Source: Alphaproteobacteria bacterium UBA5343 (lineage in GTDB: Bacteria > Pseudomonadota > Alphaproteobacteria > RF32 > UBA5343). Taken from it: a stretch of 28,787 nucleotides of DNA. Within the stretch, counting starts at the first letter, position 1. Every line of letters starts with the position of its first letter. The notes below the pieces were generated by a model, which was not told where the DNA came from, searched no databases, and saw nothing but the letters and a program-made list of their open reading frames with translations. Positions 1 through 7,623 of the stretch are shown here, piece after piece. The position numbers and the translations under genes were made by a program. The DNA lies in assembly GCA_002410125.1 (NCBI GenBank), contig DHQH01000038.1, positions 28,509-57,295 of the forward strand, in the 5' to 3' direction.

Positions 1-37
1 AAGGATAGTCTTAATTCTTTATTTATAAATTATTAGA

Positions 38-43
38 TATAAT
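38..43 (+). promoter_or_regulatory. Possible -10 element upstream of the secretion ATPase
   Basis: A perfect TATAAT lies 49 bases before the ATG of the DotB/TraJ-like gene. No convincing -35 hexamer sits 16-18 bases upstream, and the region is very AT-rich, so chance occurrence is likely. If it works, the ATPase gene has its own promoter and need not depend on genes beyond the left edge. Confidence 0.25.
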
Positions 44-92
44 TTGTGTAATTGCTATAACTGAATATGTATAAAAGTGAGTAAAAGCGAAT

Positions 93-1058
93 ATGACATA
101 TATTAATGACTTAGATTTTTCTGATATTTATGTGATGCCTGAGGGTAAAGTATATATTCCTGATGGGACTACACCTCATGGTTTAAGAGAGTTATCAGAA
201 ACTAAAGATAATGAAAAATTTATTCAAGAAATTGAAAAAACTTGGCAAGAATCAGATGGAAGCTCTAGTTATTCTTTTAATTATGAAGGATATTTTTATA
301 GAGTGGAGAGAACTTTAACAACAACTGGTATACAATATTGTTCTAGAAAAATGCCAAAGACTGTGCCTAATTTTACAGATTTGGGCTTCCCTACTCCGTT
401 TGTTAAATATTTATATTCCTTAAATAGAACTTCTGGGCTGATTTTATGGGCTGGACCTACAGGACAAGGTAAAACTACTTCTATTTCTAGTTTGCTCAAA
501 TCTTATTTGACCAGAGAAGGCGGATATGCCTATACGATTGAAGATCCTCCAGAGTTGCCATTAGATGGGATTGTAACTTCCAAAAGAGGTGGTTTGGGGC
601 TTTGTAAACAAACACCTGTTTCTGATGGTAAATGGGGAGATGCTCTTAAGTCATCTCTTAGATCTAGACCTAATTATATATTAGTTGGTGAGGTTAGAAC
701 TCCAGACACTGCTGGTGAGGTATTAAGAGCTGCAACATCTGGTCATTTAGTATTATCAACTATTCATGCTAATAATCCATCTGATGCATTAAATTCTTTA
801 GTTAAATATGCTTCTGCTGGTGAGATGAGTGAAGATTTGGCTTATGACTTGATGGCTCGTGGAATTTTGGGGGTTGTTCATCAAGTATTGCAGGGAACAA
901 GTAGAAAATATCCTAGACTGTCTTATGCTTTTGCAAATCCTGATACAACAACAGGGGATCAAATGAGAAGTATTATTGCTAGTGGTAACTTAAACCTAGC
1001 AACAACAATTGATCAGCAAATGACAAGAATGATGAATGGAGATGAATTGTTTAGGTAG
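93..1058 (+). CDS. DotB/TraJ-like type IV secretion or conjugation ATPase
   Basis: A 321-residue hexameric-type secretion ATPase of the PilT/GspE/VirB11 superfamily, closest in character to DotB of type IVB secretion and TraJ of IncI conjugation. An N-terminal domain of about 105 residues is followed by a RecA-like domain: Walker A GPTGQGKT (121-128), Asp-box IEDPPE (149-154), Walker B ILVGEVR (196-202) and a His-box TSGHLVLSTIHANN (215-228). Such proteins hydrolyse ATP at the cytoplasmic membrane to power substrate export or pilus work. It is somewhat shorter than DotB/TraJ (about 380 residues). The ATG at 93 is the first in-frame start after a stop at 78-80; no strong ribosome binding site is visible. 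No other secretion gene lies in the window, so partners are either left of the edge or absent. The family is certain; the particular system is inferred. Confidence 0.8.
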   Translation: MTYINDLDFSDIYVMPEGKVYIPDGTTPHGLRELSETKDNEKFIQEIEKTWQESDGSSSYSFNYEGYFYRVERTLTTTGIQYCSRKMPKTVPNFTDLGFPTPFVKYLYSLNRTSGLILWAGPTGQGKTTSISSLLKSYLTREGGYAYTIEDPPELPLDGIVTSKRGGLGLCKQTPVSDGKWGDALKSSLRSRPNYILVGEVRTPDTAGEVLRAATSGHLVLSTIHANNPSDALNSLVKYASAGEMSEDLAYDLMARGILGVVHQVLQGTSRKYPRLSYAFANPDTTTGDQMRSIIASGNLNLATTIDQQMTRMMNGDELFR

Positions 1059-1071
1059 AAGATGAATTATT

Positions 1072-1112
1072 GGGAGATTCCGGTATTATGCAAAGCATAA
1101 ACTGGAATTACG
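1072..1112. repeat. REP-like intergenic palindrome, copy 1
   Basis: Between the converging ends of the secretion ATPase and gpt lies a hairpin. ATTCCGGT (1077-1084) pairs with ACTGGAAT (1101-1108) with one G-T wobble. After a one-base bulge, TTATGC (1086-1091) pairs with GCATAA (1095-1100) around an AAA loop. No U-tract follows, so it is not a classical terminator. The flanks, GGGAGATTCC on the left and GGAATTACG on the right, match those of the element near 11405, which suggests a dispersed repeat family. Confidence 0.6.
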
Positions 1113-1136
1113 TATAACTTACTGTGATGTTCAGCT

Positions 1137-1580
1137 TCAGTCCCATGGGAACATAATCCATTTGTCTGGCATTTCTTTTTGGTAAATATCAGTTGTTGGT
1201 AAACCCTTTGGCTTGGCATAAATAGTGGCATAGATTGCTTTTGGGAATTTATCTCTCAAGATATTTACAGTGTTACCACTATCTACTAAATCATCAATTA
1301 TAATATAACCATCGCCATTAGTTGATAGAGAAGATATAATCTCTGCTTCTTTATTATTTCTTTGAGATTCTCCATCATAAGTAATAACCGTTACTGCTTC
1401 TACATTTCTGATGTCTAATTCATAGCTGATAATTCCTGCAGGGAGTAAACCACCTCTTGAGATAGCTATTAAGCCCTTAATATTGCCAATATTATAAGTG
1501 TTTTTTAGTTTTTGAGCTAATTTTTTACAATCTTGATGAAAATCATCCCAGTTTATGTATAAATATTTATTATCTTGCAT
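1137..1580 (-). CDS. gpt: Xanthine(-guanine) phosphoribosyltransferase
   Basis: A 147-residue type I phosphoribosyltransferase that transfers phosphoribose from PRPP to xanthine/guanine in cytosolic purine salvage. From the chosen start it shows SRGGLLPA (41-48), the PRPP loop DDLVDSGNT (96-104), the AKPKG loop (122-126) and a C-terminal WIMFPWD. These match E. coli Gpt in order (SRGG, IDDLVDTGGT, AKP, PWD), and the length is close to the family's roughly 150 residues. The ATG at 1580 is chosen over upstream in-frame starts because AAAGGGA (1587-1593, reverse strand) sits six bases before it. It is divergent from the small lipoprotein gene and convergent with the secretion ATPase gene. Confidence 0.88.
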   Translation of the reverse strand: MQDNKYLYINWDDFHQDCKKLAQKLKNTYNIGNIKGLIAISRGGLLPAGIISYELDIRNVEAVTVITYDGESQRNNKEAEIISSLSTNGDGYIIIDDLVDSGNTVNILRDKFPKAIYATIYAKPKGLPTTDIYQKEMPDKWIMFPWD

Positions 1581-1586
1581 AACTAT

Positions 1587-1593
1587 TCCCTTT
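1587..1593 (-). promoter_or_regulatory. Ribosome binding site that fixes the gpt start
   Basis: AAAGGGA on the reverse strand, six bases from the ATG at 1580. It rejects the 10-residue N-terminal extension that the longest open frame would give. Confidence 0.6.
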
Positions 1594-1640
1594 ATCATAT
1601 ATAATATCATTCATAACATAAAGAAAAAGGAAGTTTCTAT

Positions 1641-1769
1641 ATGAAAATGCTAAAAATCACCATTTTATTAGTTTTTATATCAATAATTTTCGTATCGGCT
1701 TGTGGTAAAAAGGCTGGTTTAGATTTAATTCCTGGTTCTGGATACCCTCATCAATACCCTGCTAAGTAA
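1641..1769 (+). CDS. Small YifL/LptM-like lipoprotein
   Basis: A 42-residue open frame, easily missed for its size. It has a short hydrophobic signal (about residues 4-18) and a lipobox VSAC with the lipid-accepting Cys at 21, followed by GKK and a short tail with PGSGYPHQYP. The pattern of Cys-Gly-Lys-Lys, a Pro/Gly turn and a YPxxYP-like end is the one seen in YifL/LptM-type small lipoproteins of Proteobacteria; in Enterobacteria LptM helps mature the LptD LPS translocon. GGAAG (1629-1633) is a suitable ribosome binding site, and TATAAT at 1600-1605 could be a -10 element. The usual neighbours (argH, lysA) are not here. The lipoprotein call is strong; the LptM role is inferred from the motif. 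Confidence 0.7.
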   Translation: MKMLKITILLVFISIIFVSACGKKAGLDLIPGSGYPHQYPAK

Positions 1770-1798
1770 ACTATTTTATTGTCATACCAACAATGGTT

Positions 1799-2587
1799 TT
1801 AAGAAGCCCTAGATCTGTCTTTATTACTAGATGAATCTTGCCTGATACGGTAGGAATTTGAGGTTTGGGCATATCTTTTTTGGGTGGCTATATATGCTCT
1901 CTTATTAGACATTATCTTTTCTTTACTTGTAATCTTTTTTATGGCTTGTTTAGTGGATTTTGAGAGTTTTAACTTATGTCCTCTCAAGAAAACTTCTTTC
2001 ATAGTTAATGATATAATCTTCATATCCATTAATAAATTATAGTTATCAGCATAAAATCTAGCAATTTTATCTCTTTTAGCTATATATTTTGATATATATT
2101 TCTTTTCAGGATTTTTAGCTTTTGCTAATTTTCTTGATATTTTTTTGAATGTTTTTAAAGTTGAAAGCCCAAACAAGCCTGGACGAACAGTAAACGATTT
2201 ATCTGAATAATATTTACCATATTTTTTATTAGTTGCCCTTGGTCCAACAAGACTCATATCACCCTTAACTATATTAAATAATTGAGGAATTTCATCTATT
2301 CTATATTTTCTAATAAATCTACCAATTTTAGTAATTCTATCTTGTTCTGATTTATTATGACAATTTTTACATTCTCCTGTTGAAGGAGTCATACTTCTAA
2401 ATTTATAAATTTTAAAGGTTTCTCTGTTTTTACCTGTTCTTTCTTGAGAATAAAAAATAGGTCCTTTTGAATCTAACTTGATAGATATGGCTGTTGCCAA
2501 AGATATTGGAGAGGTTAGCAAAATACCAATGGATGATAAGGAAATATCAAATAGTCTTTTGGTAAATTTCTTTGTAAAATTACTCAC
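1799..2587 (-). CDS. Bacterial sugar transferase (polyprenyl-phosphate phosphoglycosyl transferase)
   Basis: A 262-residue enzyme of the bacterial sugar transferase family (small monotopic PGT, PglC/WcaJ C-terminal type). These move a sugar-1-phosphate from a nucleotide sugar to undecaprenyl phosphate, starting a surface glycan on the inner membrane. Visible hallmarks are the N-terminal KRLFD followed by a re-entrant hydrophobic helix (about 15-36), GPIFYSQERTG (42-52), YKFRSM (61-66), the catalytic Asp-Glu pair in RIDEIPQ (D98, E99) and KGDMSLVGPR (108-117). Two oddities are a small CKNCHN insertion (73-78) and a basic Lys/Arg/Ser-rich tail from about 205. The start is GTG, with no clear ribosome binding site. 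No other glycan genes flank it, so the sugar and polymer are unknown. Confidence 0.85.
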   Translation of the reverse strand: MSNFTKKFTKRLFDISLSSIGILLTSPISLATAISIKLDSKGPIFYSQERTGKNRETFKIYKFRSMTPSTGECKNCHNKSEQDRITKIGRFIRKYRIDEIPQLFNIVKGDMSLVGPRATNKKYGKYYSDKSFTVRPGLFGLSTLKTFKKISRKLAKAKNPEKKYISKYIAKRDKIARFYADNYNLLMDMKIISLTMKEVFLRGHKLKLSKSTKQAIKKITSKEKIMSNKRAYIATQKRYAQTSNSYRIRQDSSSNKDRSRAS

Positions 2588-2654
2588 TGATAAATTACTC
2601 TAACAATCTTTTTTTAACATTATTGGACTATGATGGTAACAAAGGAGAGATGAT

Positions 2655-3341
2655 ATGTCAATAAATCAACATGATGATAGCATAATACCTTATGTGGAGT
2701 TTGCTAATAATGCTAATGAGAGAACACCTTGTGTGCTAGTGCTTGATTGCTCTGGCTCGATGAGAGGTGAACCTATAAAGCAACTTAATTTGGGCTTGGA
2801 AACATTAGAAAAAGAGCTAAAAGAAGATATTGATGCGAGCTCTCGTGTGCAATTATTAATCATTAGGGCTGGTGGCTATAAAGATGATGTTGTGGTTGCT
2901 AATGATTGGATGGATGCGATGAATTTTAGAGCTCCAAAAATGGAAGCTGGGGGACTTACTCCAATTGGTAATGCTATGAAGTTAGCATTAGAGAAGATTG
3001 AGGAGCAAAAAGCAATTTATGATGCTTGTGGTATTACATCTAAAAGACCTTGGATTTTTATGATTAGTGATGGTGAGCCTACTGATTATGATTGGGAAGA
3101 ATCGGCTAAAATGTGTGTTGAGGCTCAAAAAAATAAAAAAGTGGTTATTCATGCAGTTGGAACTGAAGATGCAAAACTAGAAAAACTAGCTCATTTTTCA
3201 ACTAATAGCCCAAAAAGATTAAATGGACTTAGATTTACAGAATTTTTCTTATGGTTATCTCGTAGTGTATCTTGTATTTCAAAAGCGGCACCGAATATTG
3301 ATAGTCAGTTAGGTGCAACAGAGGAATGGGATAATCTATAG
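2655..3341 (+). CDS. TerY-like von Willebrand factor A domain protein
   Basis: A 228-residue cytosolic protein made almost wholly of one vWA domain. The metal-ion-dependent adhesion site is complete: DCSGS (31-35), Thr102 in GGLTPIGNA and Asp139 in ISDGEPTD. This is the arrangement of TerY proteins, the vWA members of tellurium-resistance/stress loci, which are thought to bind partners through a divalent metal. AAAGGAG (2641-2647) lies seven bases before the ATG. The stop codon directly abuts the ATG of the PP2C gene, and the kinase follows, giving the gene order of a TerY-P triad. Its precise target is unknown. Confidence 0.82.
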   Translation: MSINQHDDSIIPYVEFANNANERTPCVLVLDCSGSMRGEPIKQLNLGLETLEKELKEDIDASSRVQLLIIRAGGYKDDVVVANDWMDAMNFRAPKMEAGGLTPIGNAMKLALEKIEEQKAIYDACGITSKRPWIFMISDGEPTDYDWEESAKMCVEAQKNKKVVIHAVGTEDAKLEKLAHFSTNSPKRLNGLRFTEFFLWLSRSVSCISKAAPNIDSQLGATEEWDNL

Positions 3342-4070
3342 ATGAGGCAAAAGGGTTGGAAAATTGCTGGGGCGAGTGTGAAAGGTCCTCTTCATGAGAA
3401 GAAAAAGCAAGAATGCCAAGATTATTACTATTATAAAAATAATAAAAATAGATTAGTTGCTTGTCTTGCTGACGGGGCTGGAAGCTCTGAAAAAAGTAAG
3501 ATTGGGGCTAAGATTATTTGCGAAACAATTTGCGATATTCTCATTAAAAAATCAGCTAAAGACATTATAAATGAAATTTACAATGCAATTGAAGTTGCAA
3601 GAGAAAAACTGGTTTTTCACAAAACAAATCAAGATAAGTGCGAAAAAGAGCTTGAAAATTATGCAGCAACAATTGTTGGAGCTTATTTTAATGGTAAGCA
3701 AGGAGTAGTATTTCAAATCGGAGATGGAGCAATCATTTCTGAAAAACAAGTTTTAAGTCGCCCGCAAAATGGTAGTTTTTCCAATGAAACATTCTTTTAT
3801 ACTATGGAAAATTGGAAAGATTTACTTCGAGTTAAAAATATTAAAGATTGTGATAATTTTATACTGATGAGTGATGGAGTTACTCCTTTTGCGATAAAGC
3901 CTGATAATAAGCATATTCAGACTGGGTTTACCAAACCAATAATTAATTTTTTGATGAATAACAATAAAGATAAGTCAAGCAAGTCATTAGCGAATACTCT
4001 TAATTCAAAAGAAGCAAGAGCTGCTAATGGTGATGACAAGACTTTATTCTGGGCAAAGTTTTTAGGATAG
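3342..4070 (+). CDS. PP2C-family serine/threonine protein phosphatase
   Basis: A 242-residue metal-dependent phosphatase. PP2C motifs appear in order: QD (26-27), ADGAGSS (43-49), AATIVGAYF (108-116), QIGDGA (125-130), LMSDGV (175-180) and GDDKT (230-234). The aspartates that coordinate the two metal ions are therefore present, and activity is expected. It starts with zero spacing after the vWA gene and ends three bases before the kinase gene, so the three are almost certainly one translationally coupled unit. The likely role is to reverse phosphorylation by the neighbouring kinase. No membrane segment or extra domain is seen. Confidence 0.85.
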   Translation: MRQKGWKIAGASVKGPLHEKKKQECQDYYYYKNNKNRLVACLADGAGSSEKSKIGAKIICETICDILIKKSAKDIINEIYNAIEVAREKLVFHKTNQDKCEKELENYAATIVGAYFNGKQGVVFQIGDGAIISEKQVLSRPQNGSFSNETFFYTMENWKDLLRVKNIKDCDNFILMSDGVTPFAIKPDNKHIQTGFTKPIINFLMNNNKDKSSKSLANTLNSKEARAANGDDKTLFWAKFLG

Positions 4071-4073
4071 ATT

Positions 4074-5537
4074 ATGATTGATAGTTATATTGCAAAATTA
4101 GCGGATGGCACTAAATATCCTATATTTTTAGGAGAGATTATACATAAAGGTGGAGCAGCTGGCTCAATTAGAATTAATGCGAGTGAAGAAAAATCAGTTG
4201 CTAAAATCTTTCATGACGAATCAAAATCAGAATATTATAAGAAAAAAATTGAGGCAATGCTTAAAAATAAGCCAATATTCCCCCCTGCACTTAATGATGG
4301 TAATGAATATGTACAAGTAGCATGGCCAGAAGCACTTCTTGAAGATGATAATGGTAAATGTGTTGGTTATATTATGCCGCTTATTAATATGGATAATGCT
4401 GTTTCTCTTGATCATTTGATGCAAAAGGCAGTTAGGAAAAGATTAGGTCTTAACGAATCTTACTCTCATAGATTATTTGCGACCTATAATGTAGCTTCAA
4501 TGGTGAATGCCTTACATAATCAAGGTCATTATATGATTGACCTTAAACCTGCTAATATCCATGTTTATAAAGATAATATGATGGTAGCAATGGTTGATTG
4601 TGATGGATTTTCGATTGGAGGAGCCTTTAATGAGAGATTTCCAGCAGAATTTGTAAGTGAAGAATATATATATCCTGAGGGAATGGATTTATCAGTTGCA
4701 AAAATGGGAATTGAACAAGATAAATTTGCTCTTGCCTGTGTGATATTTAAGTTACTTAATAATGGGATACATCCGTTTTCTGGTACTCCCAATAAGGGAT
4801 ATGAAGTTGGGACGATACAAGATAGGATTGAAAAAAAATTATATCCATATGGTAATAAAATATGCAAAGAGCAAAGACCACACCCTTATTCTATTCATAA
4901 ATATTTTGATGATGAAACTAAAGAGTTATTTGAAAGAGCTTTTTTAACAAAAGAGAATCGTCCAAATGCTAAAGAATGGTGTACTCATTTATGGAAATTA
5001 TTAAATGAAGTTAAACCTTGTAAGAATAATCCAGATCATGCTTATTTTAAGAATAAAGAATGTGGAATTTGTAAAATAGAAGAAAAATTTGAGAAGAATA
5101 TATCTAGCATTAGGGAGAGTAAGATTGAGCAAAATGTGAATAAGAGATATATTGAAGCAGAAAGAATAAAACAAAAAAAAGAAGAGGTGAAAAAAACTAA
5201 AAATATTAGCAATCTAACTATGAGTGAAATATATGAGCTGGATGAAACTAAAAAAATTGGTTTTGGGACAATGGTTGTTGCTTATATGGCATTATTTGCT
5301 AATTTGAAAACTATTCTTAGCCCTATAATTAATAAAATTGAGGTTTTAGGGTTCGGATTTTTAGCTATTGTTGCAATTGGACTAATTACCCTGCTTCATC
5401 AGCTTTTTAGATATGTATCAAAGAAAAAAACAAGCCCTATTTACATATATTTATTTATATATGGTATCATATTTATTCTATATACGGTATTTAGTGGTGA
5501 TTTGATAGCTAAAGAAATTTTTGAACTAGCTGATTAG
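4074..5537 (+). CDS. Membrane-anchored protein kinase with zinc-ribbon-like segment (TerY-P triad kinase)
   Basis: A 487-residue protein with an N-terminal Ser/Thr/Tyr-type kinase fold (about 1-310). It has a glycine-rich loop KGGAAGS (25-31), the VAIK-type lysine K44, the catalytic loop MIDLKPANI (D156, N161; a non-RD kinase) and DCDGF (176-180) in place of DFG. A cluster C316, H322, C330 and C333 looks like a small zinc ribbon. A charged coiled-coil (about 335-378) leads to hydrophobic segments at about 398-414, 423-445 and 455-474, so the kinase is tethered to the membrane and faces the cytosol. It is third in the vWA-PP2C-kinase cassette. The kinase and cassette are clear; the substrate is not. 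Its stop codon overlaps that of the convergent zinc-ribbon gene. Confidence 0.82.
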   Translation: MIDSYIAKLADGTKYPIFLGEIIHKGGAAGSIRINASEEKSVAKIFHDESKSEYYKKKIEAMLKNKPIFPPALNDGNEYVQVAWPEALLEDDNGKCVGYIMPLINMDNAVSLDHLMQKAVRKRLGLNESYSHRLFATYNVASMVNALHNQGHYMIDLKPANIHVYKDNMMVAMVDCDGFSIGGAFNERFPAEFVSEEYIYPEGMDLSVAKMGIEQDKFALACVIFKLLNNGIHPFSGTPNKGYEVGTIQDRIEKKLYPYGNKICKEQRPHPYSIHKYFDDETKELFERAFLTKENRPNAKEWCTHLWKLLNEVKPCKNNPDHAYFKNKECGICKIEEKFEKNISSIRESKIEQNVNKRYIEAERIKQKKEEVKKTKNISNLTMSEIYELDETKKIGFGTMVVAYMALFANLKTILSPIINKIEVLGFGFLAIVAIGLITLLHQLFRYVSKKKTSPIYIYLFIYGIIFILYTVFSGDLIAKEIFELAD

Positions 5538-6775
5538 TCTTTTTTCTTAGGTTTCTTTTTGAAAGTGACTAACACATATTTGGTAGTTCTAGCTGGAGTG
5601 TCAATCACGATATTAAACCCTATTCTCTCTTTGGCTTTTATTTCTGTTCTTTCTAACTCGATTTCTTTATCTTGTAAGTATCCTGTTTCTTTATCTAATA
5701 ACTCTACTGTTACTAAAGGTAAATCTTGAATATCTTCCGTTTTATTAAAGATAAAGCCACTAATTTCCATTTTGCGTTCAAAATCTACTTCATAAGATCT
5801 TCTTGTTACATTTAAGATTTCTAAATCTTCACCTGGAATTACAGCCTCAACATTTAAGGCTTCATAAATAGGTATTGTGAATCTTATTGTTTTAGCAATT
5901 TGATATCTAGCAGCAAAAAACATAATGAATAAGAAAGCAATAGCGAAAGCACCAAGTCCTTTTAGAATTTTAGCTCTTTTTTCTGATGGCATTTCCATTA
6001 CGATTTGTCTGGTTTTTTCAAAACTGAATGGAAAGTCTTCATCTTCAATTTTGCTATTATCAGTTTGAGATTTTATTTCTTCTTGTTTTTGTTCTTTTTC
6101 TTTGGCGATATTATCTTGTTCTTCTGCAACTCGGGAAAAAAGAGCATCTGTTGATTGTTCTGTTGTCTCTTTTTGTGGGGTATTATCAGTATCTGGAGTT
6201 GTTCCTAAAACAGCTTGTACTTGACTAACAATATCCTCTGACGGGTGTGTTATTGGAAGGTCCTCTTCAAGTGCATTGTCTTTATTGACTTTATCGTTCT
6301 TATTATCTTCCGACTGAACAGTGTTCATATCGTCTTGAGATACTTTATTTTCTTCGACTTCTTTATCTTCTTCTGTTTCTTGATTATTAGCATTTTCATC
6401 AAATTCTTCAATTGGAGCAAGTTCTACTTCTGGCTCTTCAGATGTTTCTTCAGGAGTTTCTTTAGCTTTTTCCCCTGGAATCTCTTCTGTTTTTTCTTCT
6501 TGGGAAGTTTCAGGCTTTTCTTCAGCTGCTGAAATACTAATATCTTCATTAATTAGCTTATCAAGAGAGGTTTCTTTTCTTTCATATGTTATTTTTTCTC
6601 CGCTAACCATATCGGTGATTTCTGGATTTTCACCATCAGCTATTTCTACTGGATTGTCTGGAGATTGGAACCATGTATTCTCACAATTAGCACAACGAAC
6701 AGTTCTCCCATCAATTCCAAGAAGGGATTCCATAATCTTATAGTGAGCTTTACATTTTGGGCAGGCTATATACAT
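5534..6775 (-). CDS. MJ0042-type zinc-ribbon membrane protein
   Basis: A 413-residue protein with an N-terminal MJ0042 zinc ribbon (C5, C8, C28, C31), then a long, very acidic Glu/Asp/Lys-rich linker (about 65-250) of low complexity. One membrane segment (about 272-290) and a C-terminal beta-rich domain of about 120 residues (FxLYD/DUF3426-like in character) with a lysine-rich end complete it. The zinc end should be cytoplasmic and the C-terminal domain periplasmic. Such proteins are widespread in Alphaproteobacteria, often divergent from ftsE-ftsX as here, but their function is not established. The linker looks disordered. It converges on the kinase gene with overlapping stop codons. Confidence 0.78.
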   Translation of the reverse strand: MYIACPKCKAHYKIMESLLGIDGRTVRCANCENTWFQSPDNPVEIADGENPEITDMVSGEKITYERKETSLDKLINEDISISAAEEKPETSQEEKTEEIPGEKAKETPEETSEEPEVELAPIEEFDENANNQETEEDKEVEENKVSQDDMNTVQSEDNKNDKVNKDNALEEDLPITHPSEDIVSQVQAVLGTTPDTDNTPQKETTEQSTDALFSRVAEEQDNIAKEKEQKQEEIKSQTDNSKIEDEDFPFSFEKTRQIVMEMPSEKRAKILKGLGAFAIAFLFIMFFAARYQIAKTIRFTIPIYEALNVEAVIPGEDLEILNVTRRSYEVDFERKMEISGFIFNKTEDIQDLPLVTVELLDKETGYLQDKEIELERTEIKAKERIGFNIVIDTPARTTKYVLVTFKKKPKKKD

Positions 6776-6891
6776 TTTACAATCTAATAATCTTTATATT
6801 TTTCTTTTAATTATTGCTTATTTCATTTATATTGCTTACAAAGCATTAAAGCAAAGAAAAAAGATATTTTATTAAAGGATAATTAGAAGTT

Positions 6892-7623
6892 TTGTTAGAC
6901 TTTGAAGATAAACCCATAATTAATTTTGATAATGTTGGACTTAGATATGGTCAAGGTCCAGAGGTTTTACATGACATAAAATTTTCTCTTCCTTATGGAT
7001 CTTTCTATTTTTTAACTGGTCATAGTGGGGCTGGGAAGTCGTCTTTACTTAATATGATAAATTTATCACTTTCTCCAACTAGGGGTAAAGTAAAGGTTTT
7101 TAGTAAAGACATTAATAAGGCTAACCGTAATCAATTATTTATGTTAAGACGACAAATCGGGGTAGTCTTCCAAGATTTTAGGTTGTTAAACCATCTTAGT
7201 ACTTTTGATAATGTTGCTCTGCCGCTTAGAGTTTGTGGAATGGGTGAGCAAGAGATAAGAAGAAGAGTGATTGAACTATTACATTGGGTTGGTTTAGAAA
7301 AAAGAATGAATGCTAAACCATTATCCCTATCTGGTGGGGAACAACAAAGAGTTGCAATTGCAAGGGCTGTGATTAATAGACCTGATTTGTTACTAGCTGA
7401 TGAACCTACTGGTAATGTGGATAGTGAGATTGAAGATAAATTGATGAAATTATTTACTGGACTTAACAAAAGAGGGACAACAGTAATAATTGCTACTCAT
7501 AGTGAAAGATTAATAAGAGATTATAATTATCCAAGACTTCATTTGGATGCTGGAAAGCTTAGAGTTTTAATACCTCTGCAAAATGGAATAACAACGAATT
7601 TGATGAATAATGGTAGATATTAG
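6892..7623 (+). CDS. ftsE: Cell-division ABC-type ATPase FtsE
   Basis: A 243-residue ABC ATPase that pairs with FtsX to couple septum assembly to peptidoglycan hydrolysis at the division site. It carries Walker A GHSGAGKS (43-50), Q-loop VFQDFRLL (92-99), signature LSGGEQQR (146-153), Walker B LLLADE (166-171) and the His switch ATHS (201-204). The FtsE identity rests on this pattern plus the ftsX gene overlapping its end by 14 bases. The start is TTG; AAAGGA (6874-6879) lies a little far upstream. It carries a C-terminal extension of about 20 residues beyond the usual roughly 222. It is first in a five-gene operon. Confidence 0.92.
   Translation: MLDFEDKPIINFDNVGLRYGQGPEVLHDIKFSLPYGSFYFLTGHSGAGKSSLLNMINLSLSPTRGKVKVFSKDINKANRNQLFMLRRQIGVVFQDFRLLNHLSTFDNVALPLRVCGMGEQEIRRRVIELLHWVGLEKRMNAKPLSLSGGEQQRVAIARAVINRPDLLLADEPTGNVDSEIEDKLMKLFTGLNKRGTTVIIATHSERLIRDYNYPRLHLDAGKLRVLIPLQNGITTNLMNNGRY

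Noticed and set aside
1770..1798. Terminator between the small lipoprotein and the sugar transferase
   Set aside because: Only a 5-bp ATTGT/ACAAT stem with a short T-run, too weak to call.
93..5537. A type VI secretion or conjugation island joining the secretion ATPase and the kinase/phosphatase cassette
   Set aside because: Housekeeping and glycan genes on the opposite strand lie between them and no structural secretion genes are present; a link is not supported.
6245..6532. Open frame of 95 residues, forward strand, hydrophobic
   Set aside because: It is the antisense of the acidic linker of the zinc-ribbon protein; Glu/Lys codons read in reverse give Phe/Leu runs. No ribosome binding site.
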